Positions 50,655 through 59,924 of a DNA stretch of 64,000 bases are shown here, in pieces. The number at the start of each line of letters is the position of its first letter. Position 1 is the stretch's first letter. The stretch is from positions 1-64,000 of the forward strand of contig NZ_VMYE01000011.1 in NCBI RefSeq assembly GCF_007655255.1. The letters run 5' to 3'. Under the pieces are notes generated by a model, which was given only the letters and a program-made list of their open reading frames with translations, made no database searches and had not been told where the DNA came from. The stretch is from Extensimonas perlucida. Its GTDB lineage: Bacteria > Pseudomonadota > Gammaproteobacteria > Burkholderiales > Burkholderiaceae_C. Both the position numbers and the translations under genes were made by a program.

Positions 50655-51944
50655 ATGCTCGACCTGCTCATCACCCGCGCCAGCCTGCCCGATGGCCGCC
50701 GCAACATGTCCATCGCCGTGCAAGATGGCCGCATCATCGAAGTCACCGAAGGTCTGCAGGCGCCCGCGCACGAGGCCGTGGATGCCCGCGGCCTGCTGCT
50801 CAGCCCGCCCTTCGTCGATGCGCATTTCCACCTCGACTCGGCCCTGAGCTACGGCCAGCCGCGCGTGAACGAAAGCGGTACGCTGCTCGAAGGCATCGCA
50901 CTGTGGGGCGAGCTCAAGCCCACGCTCACGCACGAGGCCATCGTCGAGCGCGCGCTGCGCTATTGCGACTGGGCCGTGGCGCGCGGCCTGCTCGCGATCC
51001 GCAGCCACGTGGACACGAGCGAGCCGAACCTGCTGCCGGTGCATGCGCTGCTCGACGTGAAGCGGCGCGTGGCGCCCTACCTCGACCTGCAGCTCGTTGC
51101 CTTTCCGCAGGACGGCGTGCTGCGCAGCCCCGGCGGCCTGGCCAACGTGCGGCGTGCGCTGGAACTGGGCGTGGACGTGGTGGGCGGCATTCCGCACTTC
51201 GAGCGCACCATGGCCGAGGGCGCAGAAAGTGTGCGCATCCTGTGCGAGATCGCAGCCGAAGCGGGCAAGCGCGTGGACATGCACTGCGACGAGAGCGACG
51301 ACCAGCACTCGCGCCATGTCGAAACCCTGGCTTTTGAGACGCAGCGCCTGGGCCTGCAGGGGCGCGTGACGGGTTCGCACCTGACGTCCATGCACAGCAT
51401 GGACAACTACTACGTCAGCAAGCTGATTCCGCTGCTGGCCGAGGCGCAGCTCGGCGTGGTCGCGAATCCGCTCATCAACATCACCCTGCAAGGCCGCCAC
51501 GACAGCTACCCCAAGCGTCGCGGCATGACGCGCGTGCCCGAGCTGCTCGCGGCGGGCCTCACGGTCGCCTTCGGGCAGGACTGCGTGCTCGACCCCTGGT
51601 ACGGCCTTGGCAGCGCCGATATGCTCGAAGTCGCGCACATGGGGCTGCACGTGGCGCAGATGACCAGCCAGAGCGCCATGCGCGCCTGCTTCGAGGCCGT
51701 GACCACGCAGCCCGCGCGGCTGCTGGGGCTGGAGGGCTACGGCCTGCAGCCGGGTTGCCACGCCGACTTCGTGCTGCTGCATGCGCGCGACCCCGCCGAA
51801 GCCATCCGATTGCGCGCAGCGCGCCTCGCGGTGTACCGGCGAGGCAAGCAAATCGCGCAAAGCCCGGCGCCCGTGAGCCAGCTCAGGGTACCGGGCCGCC
51901 CAAATGGCGCGGATTTTTTGCTGCCGCCTGCAAATTACACATAA
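50655..51944 (+). CDS. codA: cytosine deaminase (amidohydrolase family)
   Basis: A 429-residue amidohydrolase converting cytosine to uracil and ammonia. Metal ligands: FVDAHFHLDSALS with His57 and His59, then VDMHCDESDDQHSRH near 212-226, HLTSMHS near 240 and FGQDCVLDPWY near 308 with the catalytic Asp. Matches CodA rather than isocytosine or creatinine deaminases. It closes the nucleobase module that contains upp and the BMP-type importer, and it could also supply ammonia. Confidence 0.9.
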   Translation: MLDLLITRASLPDGRRNMSIAVQDGRIIEVTEGLQAPAHEAVDARGLLLSPPFVDAHFHLDSALSYGQPRVNESGTLLEGIALWGELKPTLTHEAIVERALRYCDWAVARGLLAIRSHVDTSEPNLLPVHALLDVKRRVAPYLDLQLVAFPQDGVLRSPGGLANVRRALELGVDVVGGIPHFERTMAEGAESVRILCEIAAEAGKRVDMHCDESDDQHSRHVETLAFETQRLGLQGRVTGSHLTSMHSMDNYYVSKLIPLLAEAQLGVVANPLINITLQGRHDSYPKRRGMTRVPELLAAGLTVAFGQDCVLDPWYGLGSADMLEVAHMGLHVAQMTSQSAMRACFEAVTTQPARLLGLEGYGLQPGCHADFVLLHARDPAEAIRLRAARLAVYRRGKQIAQSPAPVSQLRVPGRPNGADFLLPPANYT

Positions 51945-51988
51945 AAACGGGCTATAGCCTAGGTACAGCAAGCATGTGCTGCTATCAA
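51942..51988 (+). repeat. dispersed palindromic repeat, copy 9 (diverged)
   Basis: AAAACGGGCTATAGCC, centre, AGCAAGCATGTGCTGCTATCAA. It sits between convergent codA and the ferritin-like gene, overlapping the end of codA. Confidence 0.45.
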
Positions 51989-51990
51989 GA

Positions 51991-52818
51991 TCAATGCAGC
52001 AAAGCCCAGCGCGCCATGGCGCTCAGGGGCCGCTCCATGCGCTGCTCCAGCCAGGCTGGCAGCTGCAGCGGTTTGATCGCCATGCGCATGGCCATGTCCA
52101 CCGGGTATTGGGTGCGCATGAGCGCGAACAGCTGTCGGCTCATGGCGTCGTAGGGCGGCGCGTCGGCGCGGCCGCGAAAGCGCCAGTTCCAGGCATGGCG
52201 CAGGGCGATGTCGGCGTCGCTCTGGCGCAGCTCGGCCGCGCGGCGCCACAGCGTGGCGATGACCTGCGGGCGGCTCAGGTGCTCGCGCTCGCGGTAGCTC
52301 AAAAAATAGTGGTAGAAGTGCTTGTAGTGCTGCACCTCGTCGGTGCGTATGCGCCAGCACAGGTCGCGCAGCACGGGCTCGTCGCTCACGGCGTGCAGCG
52401 CCTGGTAGTAAGTGGTGGTGCCCATCTCGACGATGCAGCGCGCCACCATCTCCTGCCCGCGCGTGGGTTCGAGCTCGTCGGTGGTGCAGAGCTTGGAGTA
52501 TTCGGCAAAAAAGTCGGCATAGGCGCCGTCCCAGTCGAAGTCGGGCCAGACCTGTTGCACGTAGGCCTTGAGCGCCCGGCCGTGCTGCAGCTCCTCGGCC
52601 ATCCAGTGTGCGTCCAGCCATTCGCCGGCTTCGGCATCGCCGGCAAAATAATCGACGAGGTTCTGTGCATAGACGTCAGCACCGCTTTCGACGAACGAGG
52701 CGCTGCATACCAGCAGAAAAATATCGTCGCGCGCCTGCACCTTCGCGGCGTCCAGGGCAGAAAAGTCCAGCTCTTCCAGACGCCAGCGCAGGTTCGTGCT
52801 CGCTTGGTTTTCGGTCAT
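51991..52818 (-). CDS. ferritin-like diiron protein
   Basis: A 275-residue helical protein with two diiron motifs: EELQHGRALKAY near residue 74 and DEVQHYKHFYHYF near 164, in the pattern of acyl-ACP desaturase-like or ferritin-like enzymes. Glu residues near 44 and 132 could complete the site. Families like this are annotated only as ferritin-like domain proteins in Burkholderiales, so the substrate is unknown. ATG 52818 (MTENQAST) was chosen; a 461-residue frame upstream reads through the divergent gene. No ferredoxin partner is adjacent. Confidence 0.75.
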   Translation of the reverse strand: MTENQASTNLRWRLEELDFSALDAAKVQARDDIFLLVCSASFVESGADVYAQNLVDYFAGDAEAGEWLDAHWMAEELQHGRALKAYVQQVWPDFDWDGAYADFFAEYSKLCTTDELEPTRGQEMVARCIVEMGTTTYYQALHAVSDEPVLRDLCWRIRTDEVQHYKHFYHYFLSYREREHLSRPQVIATLWRRAAELRQSDADIALRHAWNWRFRGRADAPPYDAMSRQLFALMRTQYPVDMAMRMAIKPLQLPAWLEQRMERPLSAMARWALLH

Positions 52819-52959
52819 GGTCTGTCTTCTCCTGGTTGCTGAGATGCCTCCTACGATACCAAGAAACCGCGCAAAATTCCCACGCCGTATGCTTTTGGAG
52901 CCCATTCTTACAAGGCTATCCTGCTGCATTTGCACAAGCAGCGCACCCTCCCCGACTCT

Positions 52960-54189
52960 ATGCTCAATCGTCTCTGGCTCGGCTTTTTCCTCACCGCCGC
53001 GCTCGCTGCGCTCGGCCAGTGGCTCGTGGGCGGCCAGCCGCAGGTGTTTGCCGCCATGGTCGAGGCGCTGTTTGCCATGGCCAAGCTCTCGGTCGAGGTG
53101 ATGCTGCTGCTTTTTGGCACGCTCACGCTGTGGCTGGGCTTTTTGCGCATCGCCGAGCGCGCGGGGCTGGTCGCGGCGCTCGCGCGCGGGCTTGCGCCGC
53201 TGTTTCAGCGCCTCATGCCCGAAGTGCCGCGCGGGCACCCGGCACTCGGGCTCATCACGCTGAACTTTGCCGCCAACGCACTCGGCCTGGACAACGCCGC
53301 CACGCCGATCGGCCTCAAGGCCATGCGCGAATTGCAAACGCTCAACCCACACCCCGAGAGCGCGAGCAACGCGCAAATCCTGTTCCTCGTGCTCAACGCG
53401 TCTTCGCTCACGCTGCTGCCGGTGACGATTTTCATGTACCGCATGCAGCAGGGCGCGCCCGATCCGGCGCTGGTCTTTCTGCCCATCCTGCTCGCCACCT
53501 CGGCCTCGACCCTGGTGGGCCTGCTCAGTGTCGCCTGGGTGCAGCGCCTGCCCCTGTGGAGCCCCGTGGTGCTGGCCTACCTGCTGCCCGTGGCGCTGGC
53601 GCTGGGCGGCTTCATGGCGCTGCTGGCCACGTTGCCGGCGGCGGCGCTCACGCAGCTGTCGTCACTGCTGGGCAACCTGCTGCTGTTCGGGCTGCTGCTG
53701 CTTTTTCTGCTGCTGGGCGCCTGGCGGCGCGTGCCTGTGTACGAGGCCTTCATCGACGGCGCGCGCGAAGGCTTCGAGGTGGCAAAAAACCTGCTGCCCT
53801 ACCTCGTGGCCATGCTCTGCGCCGTGGGCGTGCTGCGCGCCTCAGGGGCGCTGGACTACCTGCTCGCCGCGATCCGCGTGGCCGTGCAATGGTTCGGCTG
53901 GGACACGCGCTTCGTCGATGCGCTGCCCACGGCGCTGGTCAAGCCTTTTTCGGGCAGCGCCGCGCGCGCCCTCCTGATCGAAACCATGCAGACCCACGGC
54001 GTGGACAGCTTTGCCGCGCTGCTCGCCGCCACGGTGCAGGGCAGCACCGAAACCACCTTCTACGTGCTCGCGGTGTATTTCGGCGCCGTGGGCATACAGC
54101 GTGCGCGCCACGCGGTAGCCTGCGCGCTGCTCGCCGAGCTTGCGGGCGTGCTCGCGGCGATTGCCGTGTGCTATTGGTTTTTTGGCTGA
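52960..54189 (+). CDS. SpmA-SpmB-like nucleoside recognition (Gate) membrane protein
   Basis: A 409-residue protein with about nine spans. The N-terminal half matches SpmA (NFAANALGLDNAATPIGLKAMRELQTLNP near 104-132). The C-terminal half matches SpmB (KPFSGSAARALLIETM near 331, QGSTETTFYVLAVYFGAVGI near 362-381). In Bacillus these are two spore-maturation proteins; here they are one chain in a non-sporulating organism. Function is unknown, perhaps transport. ATG 52960 was preferred over the in-frame upstream ATG at 52930. Confidence 0.85.
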   Translation: MLNRLWLGFFLTAALAALGQWLVGGQPQVFAAMVEALFAMAKLSVEVMLLLFGTLTLWLGFLRIAERAGLVAALARGLAPLFQRLMPEVPRGHPALGLITLNFAANALGLDNAATPIGLKAMRELQTLNPHPESASNAQILFLVLNASSLTLLPVTIFMYRMQQGAPDPALVFLPILLATSASTLVGLLSVAWVQRLPLWSPVVLAYLLPVALALGGFMALLATLPAAALTQLSSLLGNLLLFGLLLLFLLLGAWRRVPVYEAFIDGAREGFEVAKNLLPYLVAMLCAVGVLRASGALDYLLAAIRVAVQWFGWDTRFVDALPTALVKPFSGSAARALLIETMQTHGVDSFAALLAATVQGSTETTFYVLAVYFGAVGIQRARHAVACALLAELAGVLAAIAVCYWFFG

Positions 54190-54245
54190 GCCCCTTTTTC
54201 TGTGCATTTTCTGCAGCCTGGGCCGCTCTTTGCTACGCTTTGCAC

Positions 54246-55058
54246 ATGCCCTTGCAACTTCCCTGGCTCGAACCCGAAGACCCGCTGCCGCCCCCCAACC
54301 GCGCCTGGGGGCCGGACACGCCCGCCCCCGGCCTGCTGGCCGCGGGCGGCGCGCTCGATCTCGCGTACCTGCGTGCGGCCTATGCGCAAGGCTGCTTCCC
54401 GTGGTTCAGCGCGGGGCAGTCCATCCTCTGGTGGTCGCCCGATCCGCGCATGGTGCTGCCGGTGGCCGAATTCCGCCTGCACCGCTCGCTGCGCAAAACC
54501 TTGCAGCGCTTTGCCGCCACGCCCGATTGTGAGATTCGCATAGACCACGCCTTTGGCCAAGTCATTCGCGCCTGTGCAAGCACGCCGCGCGCCGGCCAAA
54601 ACGGCACCTGGATCGTCCCCGAAATGGTGCGTGCCTATGAGCGGCTGCACGCGGCCGGCGACGCGCACAGCGTCGAAACCTGGGTCGATGGCAAGCTCGT
54701 GGGCGGGCTGTATTGTGTGGCGCTGGGGCGCGCGGTGTTCGGCGAATCGATGTTCGCGCACGCCAGCGACGCCTCCAAAATCGCGCTCGCGGCCTTGGTG
54801 TGCCTGTGTCGGCGCGAAGGCGTGGCGCTGATCGACTGCCAGCAAAACACCGCACACCTGGCGTCGCTGGGCGCACGCGAGATTCCACGCACCGACTTCC
54901 TGCAGCACATCGCCACTGCACAGACGCTGCCGCCCCTGCGCTGGCACTTCGACCCGTCGTATTGGGACGGCTTGCTCGCGCACCCGCTGGTGCATTCGAC
55001 CACCGCGGCCACCCCGCCAGCCGCGGCCACAGCTTCCCCCCTGCCGGCCCACGCATGA
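54246..55058 (+). CDS. aat: leucyl/phenylalanyl-tRNA-protein transferase
   Basis: A 270-residue N-degron enzyme adding Leu or Phe to proteins with N-terminal Lys or Arg. Motifs: [26 protein letters not shown] near 28-53, [10 protein letters not shown] near 61-70, [28 protein letters not shown] near 143-170, and [17 protein letters not shown] Pro/Ala-rich C-terminal tail of about 20 residues extends past the family core. The stop overlaps the bpt start as ATGA. Confidence 0.96.
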   Translation: MPLQLPWLEPEDPLPPPNRAWGPDTPAPGLLAAGGALDLAYLRAAYAQGCFPWFSAGQSILWWSPDPRMVLPVAEFRLHRSLRKTLQRFAATPDCEIRIDHAFGQVIRACASTPRAGQNGTWIVPEMVRAYERLHAAGDAHSVETWVDGKLVGGLYCVALGRAVFGESMFAHASDASKIALAALVCLCRREGVALIDCQQNTAHLASLGAREIPRTDFLQHIATAQTLPPLRWHFDPSYWDGLLAHPLVHSTTAATPPAAATASPLPAHA

Positions 55059-55813
55059 CGCAACTCAACGAACTCCCGCTGCGCGCCCTGCAGTTTTACG
55101 CCACGGCCCCCTACCCTTGCAGCTACCTGCCTGGGCGGCAGGCGCGCTCGCAGGTTGCCACGCCCAGCCACTTGATTCAGACGGGGCCGTATTCGGCGCT
55201 GGTGGCGCAGGGCTTTCGGCGCAGCGGCATGTTCACCTACCGGCCTTATTGCGACGGCTGCCAGGCCTGCATCCCCTTGCGCGTGCCCGTGGCAGCGTTC
55301 CGGCCCGACCGCAGCCAGCGCCGCGCCGCCGCGCGCCACGCCGACTTGCAGGTGCGCGTGCTGCGTCTGGGTTTCGTGGCCGAGCACTACCAGCTCTACC
55401 GCCGCTACCAGAGCCTGCGCCACCCCGGCGGCGGCATGGACCAGGACAACATCGACCAATACACCCAGTTCCTGCTGCAAAGCCGCGTGAACTCGCGCCT
55501 GGTCGAGTTCCGCGCGCCAGGAACGGGCGGCCAGCCCGGCGCCCTCAAGATGGTGTCCATCCTCGACGTGCTCGACGATGGACTGTCGGCTGTTTATACC
55601 TTTTACGAGTCCGACGCACACAGCAGCTACGGCACTTACAGCGTGTTGTGGCAAGTGCAGGAAGCGCGCCAGCTCGGCCTGCCCTACGTCTATCTGGGCT
55701 ACTGGATCGCGCAAAGCCCCAAGATGGCCTACAAGGCGCGCTTTGTGCCGCACGAGGTGCTCGTGGACGGCAAATGGCAATGGCGGGATGCGCCCGAATC
55801 CATTCCCGATTGA
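55055..55813 (+). CDS. bpt: bacterial aspartate/glutamate leucyltransferase Bpt
   Basis: A 252-residue homologue of eukaryotic arginyltransferase (ATE). Known bacterial Bpt adds Leu to N-terminal Asp or Glu. Conserved [18 protein letters not shown] near 20-37, the [14 protein letters not shown] Cys motif near 66-79, and the C-terminal [22 protein letters not shown] are present. It is coupled to aat by a 4-base overlap, so both branches of the N-degron pathway are expressed together. Confidence 0.93.
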   Translation: MTQLNELPLRALQFYATAPYPCSYLPGRQARSQVATPSHLIQTGPYSALVAQGFRRSGMFTYRPYCDGCQACIPLRVPVAAFRPDRSQRRAAARHADLQVRVLRLGFVAEHYQLYRRYQSLRHPGGGMDQDNIDQYTQFLLQSRVNSRLVEFRAPGTGGQPGALKMVSILDVLDDGLSAVYTFYESDAHSSYGTYSVLWQVQEARQLGLPYVYLGYWIAQSPKMAYKARFVPHEVLVDGKWQWRDAPESIPD

Positions 55814-55866
55814 TGGCAAGACATTTCACAAGATAAGATGCGTGAACATCGTCTAGCGCATGTCCC

Positions 55867-56697
55867 ATGAAGAAAAATCCCCAGGCCACTGCCAGCAAGC
55901 CCAGCATCCAGGTGCTGGAACGCATGTTCACCCTGATCGACGTCCTGGCTTCGCGCGAAGAGCCGATTTCGCTCAAGGAGCTCAGCGAAAAAACCGGCCT
56001 GCACCCCTCGACCACGCACCGCATCCTGAACGACCTGACGCTGGGCCGCTTCGTCGACAGGCCAGAAACCGGCAGCTATCGCCTGGGCATGCGTCTGCTG
56101 GAGTTGGGCAACCTCGTCAAAGGCCGCCTCAACGTGCGCGAAGCCGCACTCGCCCCCATGCGCAAGCTGCACAAGCTGATCCAACAGCCCGTGAACCTCA
56201 GCGTGCGCCAAGGCGATGAAATCGTCTATATCGAACGCAGCTACAGCGAACGCTCGGGCATGCAGGTGGTGCGCGCCATAGGCGGCCGGGCGCCGCTGCA
56301 CCTGACGTCCACGGGAAAGCTCTTCCTGGCGTACGACGATGCCCAGCGCGTACGCGCCTACGCCACGCGCACGGGCCTCGCGGGGCACACGCGCAACAGC
56401 ATCACACAGCTTGCCACGCTCGAGCGCGAGCTTGCCAAAACACGCCAGTACGGTATCGCGCGCGACAACGAAGAGCTGGAACTGGGTGTGCGCTGCATGG
56501 CCGCGGGCGTTTTCGACGACCAGGGGCAGCTCGTCGCAGGCTTGTCGATCTCCGCACCGGCCGACCGGCTCGACGAAGGCTGGGGCCCCAAACTGCAGGC
56601 CACGGCGCAGGAAATCTCGCTCGCGCTCGGCTACCAGCCTGGCAAGGAAGCCGTCAGCGGTTTGCGCGCGCCCCACGCCACGCAAGGAAAGCGCTGA
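55867..56697 (+). CDS. IclR family transcriptional regulator
   Basis: A 276-residue regulator. The N-terminal winged helix (about 14-80) includes ISLKELSEKTGLHPSTTHRILNDLTLGRFVDR; the C-terminal IclR effector domain (about 95-260) includes LTSTGKLFLAYDD and ELGVRCMAAGVFDDQGQLVAGLSIS. No catabolic operon is adjacent, so its target is unknown. A weak ribosome site precedes ATG 55867. Confidence 0.9.
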   Translation: MKKNPQATASKPSIQVLERMFTLIDVLASREEPISLKELSEKTGLHPSTTHRILNDLTLGRFVDRPETGSYRLGMRLLELGNLVKGRLNVREAALAPMRKLHKLIQQPVNLSVRQGDEIVYIERSYSERSGMQVVRAIGGRAPLHLTSTGKLFLAYDDAQRVRAYATRTGLAGHTRNSITQLATLERELAKTRQYGIARDNEELELGVRCMAAGVFDDQGQLVAGLSISAPADRLDEGWGPKLQATAQEISLALGYQPGKEAVSGLRAPHATQGKR

Positions 56698-56760
56698 GAG
56701 CTTGCACCCGGGCCGCTCGCGACGGTTTCCACCCAGGCTCCTAGGCACGCGCTCCCGAAC

Positions 56761-56806
56761 AAAATGGCGCTGAAGTCCTTGCCAAGCTTACGGCTTCAGC
56801 TATCGC
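56761..56806 (+). repeat. dispersed palindromic repeat, copy 10
   Basis: AAAATGGCGCTGAAGTCC, centre, AAGCTTACGGCTTCAGCTATCGC in two arms. It overlaps the 3' end of the PBP7-type gene, between convergent genes. Confidence 0.5.
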
Positions 56807-57995
56807 GGGTGGAGCGCGCTGCGGGCTGTATTTTGGCGCCCACTGCCGGTGCCCCGCCTGCGGCCGAGGCTGATTCGACCCAGTTGCGCACGCGCTGCGC
56901 ATCGGCGATGCGGCTGAGCTTGCCCGCCGAGTCTAGGAACACCATGATGAGCCGGCGCCCGGCAATTTTGGTCTGCATCACGAGGCAGCGCCCGGCTTCG
57001 GAGATGTAGCCCGTTTTTTGCAGCCCTATGTCCCAATCGGGGTTTTTGACCAGGCGGTTGGTGTTGTTGTATTGCAGGGTTCTGCGGCCCACCGCGACTT
57101 CATAACCTGGCGATGTCGAGAGTTCGCGCATCAGGGGCTCGGCGTAGGCAGCGTTCACGAGCACCGCGAGGTCGCGCGCACTTGCCTGGTTGCTGCTCGA
57201 TAAACCGGTGGGCTCGACGTAGCGCGTGTTCGTCATGCCCAACTGGCGCGCCTTGGCGTTCATCAGCGCCACAAAGGCATCGAGCCCGCCAGGATAGGTG
57301 CGCCCCAGCGCGTGCGCGGCGCGGTTTTCGCTCGACATCAGCGCAAGATGCAGCATTTCACCGCGCGAAAGCGTGGTGCCCACGGCCAGGCGCGAGTGGC
57401 TGCCCTTTTCGGTGTCCACGTCTTCCTGCGTGATCGTGATGGGCTCGTCGAGCGGCAGGCGTGCCTGCACCACCAGCAGCCCCGTCATGAGCTTGGTCAG
57501 CGAGGCAATGGGCAGCACGGCGCGGTCGTTCTTGCTCAGCAAGACCTCGTGCGTGTCCTGATCGAGCACCAGCGCCACGCTGGACTTCAAGTCCAGCGGA
57601 TCGTTCACCGCGTGCAGCCCCGCCGCCGCACCAAACGATTGCCGCTCAGGTGCCGCAGCGACGGCACGCGCCGGCGCCTTGGCGGAGCGCGCCGCGAGCG
57701 TGCGCCGCACCCGCGGCGCGGCAGTGGACTTGCTTACCACCGTGGTTTTGGCAACGGCAGACTTGCGTGCCGCCACCTGCCGGTGGGACTTGCCACCACT
57801 CTTGCTGCTCGCCTTTACGGATTTCGACGCAGCAACTGCGACGTGCTTTTTTGTGGCTGCGGTTTTTTGGCGTGCCGTCGTCGTAGCCGCCTGCACCGCG
57901 GGTGCCGACAGCGCCAGTCCGACCAAGGCGATACCGAAAAAGCGCGCGCAATGGCGGATGAAACGATGCGCTGCAGTTGGGCGACGATGGTGCAT
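56796..57995 (-). CDS. D-alanyl-D-alanine endopeptidase, PBP7-type
   Basis: A 399-residue low-molecular-weight penicillin-binding protein (peptidase S11). Catalytic motifs: SLTK at 165-168, SEN at 222-224, KTG at 327-329. A signal peptide ends near ALSAPAVQAA (about 37). Residues 38-115 form an unusual Lys/Ala/Ser-rich linker (KKHVAVAASKSVKASSKSGGKS) absent from E. coli PBP7 and probably able to bind polyanionic wall material or DNA (inference). ATG 57995 follows GGGAG; the longer frame to 58052 has no site. Confidence 0.9.
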   Translation of the reverse strand: MHHRRPTAAHRFIRHCARFFGIALVGLALSAPAVQAATTTARQKTAATKKHVAVAASKSVKASSKSGGKSHRQVAARKSAVAKTTVVSKSTAAPRVRRTLAARSAKAPARAVAAAPERQSFGAAAGLHAVNDPLDLKSSVALVLDQDTHEVLLSKNDRAVLPIASLTKLMTGLLVVQARLPLDEPITITQEDVDTEKGSHSRLAVGTTLSRGEMLHLALMSSENRAAHALGRTYPGGLDAFVALMNAKARQLGMTNTRYVEPTGLSSSNQASARDLAVLVNAAYAEPLMRELSTSPGYEVAVGRRTLQYNNTNRLVKNPDWDIGLQKTGYISEAGRCLVMQTKIAGRRLIMVFLDSAGKLSRIADAQRVRNWVESASAAGGAPAVGAKIQPAARSTRDS

Positions 57996-58121
57996 CCAAA
58001 TGCTCCCGGTGGTAAAAAATGTCGGTACTTGCAAACCACCCAAAAAAGCCACGCAAAATCAATGCGTTGCATGGCCTTCTCAGAATCGGGATGAATTATA
58101 GATGCGCCCTGCCCGCTTGGT

Positions 58122-59660
58122 TCAGCCTTGCGCCGCCACGCGCTCGGCTTTACTTTGTAACTTGTTCAGCGCGCTCAGATAGGCCTTGGCCGAAGCCACG
58201 ATGATGTCGGGGTCGGCACCCACGCCATTGACCACGCGTCCGCTGCTTTGCAGCCGCACCGTCACTTCGCCCTGGCTTTCGGTCGAGCCGCTGATCGCGT
58301 TCACCGAATACAGCACCATCTCGGCGCCGCTGTGCACGATGGATTCGATCGCCTTCAGCGAGGCATCGACGGGGCCGTTGCCGTTCGCCTCGCCCGTCAC
58401 CTCGACGCCATCGACCGTGAAGACGATGCGCGCATGCGGCTGCTCGCCGGTTTCGCTCTGCTGGTACAGCGACACGAAGCCGTACTTTTCCTTCTCGCCG
58501 CTGAGGTTTTCTTCGCTCACGAGCGCGAGGATGTCCTCGTCGAAAATCTCGCTCTTGCGGTCGGCCAGCTCCTTGAAGCGCAAGAACGCAGCGTTGATCT
58601 CGGCCTCGCTGTCCAGGCTCACGCCGAGCTCCTGCAGGCGCTGCTTGAAGGCATTGCGGCCCGAGAGTTTGCCCAGTACGATCTTGTTGGCGCTCCAGCC
58701 CACGTCCTCGGCACGCATGATTTCGTAGGTGTCGCGCGCCTTGAGCACGCCGTCCTGGTGGATGCCGCTCGCGTGCGCAAACGCATTCGCCCCGACCACG
58801 GCCTTGTTGGGCTGCACCACGAAACCCGTGGTTTGGCTCACCATGCGGCTCGCGGCAAGGATGTGGCGCGTGTCTATGCCCACGTCGAGCTGAAAATAAT
58901 CACGCCGCGTCTTCACGGCCATCACCACCTCCTCGAGCGAGCAATTGCCCGCGCGCTCACCCAGGCCGTTGATGGTGCACTCGACCTGGCGCGCACCGCC
59001 GATATGCACACCCGCGAGCGAGTTCGCCACCGCCATGCCCAGGTCGTTGTGGCAGTGCACCGACCAGATCGCCTTGTCGCTGTTGGGCACGCGCTCGCGC
59101 AAGGTCTTGATGAAGTGGCCGTACTGTTCGGGCACGGCATAGCCCACGGTGTCAGGGACGTTGATCGTGGTCGCCCCTTCGGCGATCACGGTTTCGATCA
59201 CGCGGCACAAAAAGTCGACGTCGCTGCGCGAGCCGTCTTCGGTGCTGAACTCGATGTCGTCGAGCAGATTGCGTGCAAAGCGCACCGATTGCCGCGCCTG
59301 CTCGAGCACCTGCTCGGGCGTCATGCGCAGCTTTTTCTCCATGTGCAGCGGCGAGGTTGCAATGAAAGTGTGGATGCGCGCACGTGCGGCGCCCTTGAGC
59401 GCCTCGGCCGCGCGCGCGATGTCGCGGTCGTTGGCGCGCGAGAGCGAGCAGACCGTGGAATCCTTGATGACCTGGGCGATCGCCTTGACGGCCTCGAAGT
59501 CACCGTCCGAACTCGCCGCGAAGCCAGCCTCGATCACATCGACCTTCAGGCGCTCGAGCTGGCGCGCGATGCGCAGCTTTTCCTCGCGCGTCATGGAAGC
59601 GCCAGGCGACTGCTCGCCGTCGCGCAAGGTGGTGTCGAAAATGATGAGTTGGTCGGCCAT
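58122..59660 (-). CDS. leuA: 2-isopropylmalate synthase
   Basis: A 512-residue first enzyme of leucine synthesis, condensing acetyl-CoA with 2-ketoisovalerate. Motifs: [17 protein letters not shown] near 12-28, [39 protein letters not shown] near 200-238 and the C-terminal leucine-binding LeuA dimer domain (about 375-505). The ATG follows GGAG. A leucine-rich leader peptide and attenuator hairpin precede it, predicting control by charged tRNA-Leu. Feedback inhibition by leucine is known for the family. Confidence 0.97.
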   Translation of the reverse strand: MADQLIIFDTTLRDGEQSPGASMTREEKLRIARQLERLKVDVIEAGFAASSDGDFEAVKAIAQVIKDSTVCSLSRANDRDIARAAEALKGAARARIHTFIATSPLHMEKKLRMTPEQVLEQARQSVRFARNLLDDIEFSTEDGSRSDVDFLCRVIETVIAEGATTINVPDTVGYAVPEQYGHFIKTLRERVPNSDKAIWSVHCHNDLGMAVANSLAGVHIGGARQVECTINGLGERAGNCSLEEVVMAVKTRRDYFQLDVGIDTRHILAASRMVSQTTGFVVQPNKAVVGANAFAHASGIHQDGVLKARDTYEIMRAEDVGWSANKIVLGKLSGRNAFKQRLQELGVSLDSEAEINAAFLRFKELADRKSEIFDEDILALVSEENLSGEKEKYGFVSLYQQSETGEQPHARIVFTVDGVEVTGEANGNGPVDASLKAIESIVHSGAEMVLYSVNAISGSTESQGEVTVRLQSSGRVVNGVGADPDIIVASAKAYLSALNKLQSKAERVAAQG

Positions 59661-59727
59661 GAAATGCTCCTGGTGTCAAAAAACGATGGGATGGATTGGG
59701 TTGCGAAATTTTTGCGCGCAAAACAAA

Positions 59728-59756
59728 AGGCCCGCTGCAGGTGTGCAAACGGGCCT
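59728..59756 (-). terminator. leuA attenuator hairpin
   Basis: Reverse strand: AGGCCCG, a 15-base loop, CGGGCCT, followed by TTTTGTTTT. A classical intrinsic terminator between the leader peptide and leuA, with the 7-base stem perfectly paired. Confidence 0.75.
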
Positions 59757-59781
59757 CGTTAGAAAAAGTATGCGCGCGCGC

Positions 59782-59838
59782 CTACTGCCTCCGCCCGTGG
59801 TGAGGTAGCAGTAGAAGGGCTAGCGCAAACTTGCTCAT
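59782..59838 (-). CDS. leuL: leucine operon leader peptide
   Basis: An 18-residue reading frame, MSKFALALLLLPHHGRRQ, too short for usual gene finding. It has five Leu codons, four consecutive, three of them the CTA codon that is rare in such GC-rich DNA. CTACTGC within the Leu run pairs with GCAGTAG at the stop codon, making the pause hairpin. A terminator follows 26 bases later and then leuA. This is the textbook attenuation layout: scarce leucyl-tRNA stalls the ribosome and prevents termination. Confidence 0.75.
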   Translation of the reverse strand: MSKFALALLLLPHHGRRQ

Positions 59839-59924
59839 GGGCGTGGAATGTAGCATAGCTTGGGTGATTCCATCTCATTCCATGCTTTGGCCTGGCGGCA
59901 AGCCAGTGTTTCTATTCTTCTCGG

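Noticed and set aside
52888-52941. Possible further copy of the dispersed repeat before the SpmAB-like gene
   Set aside because: TTTTGGAGCCCATTC and CACAAGCAGC give only a loose match; the paired GCGC arms are missing.
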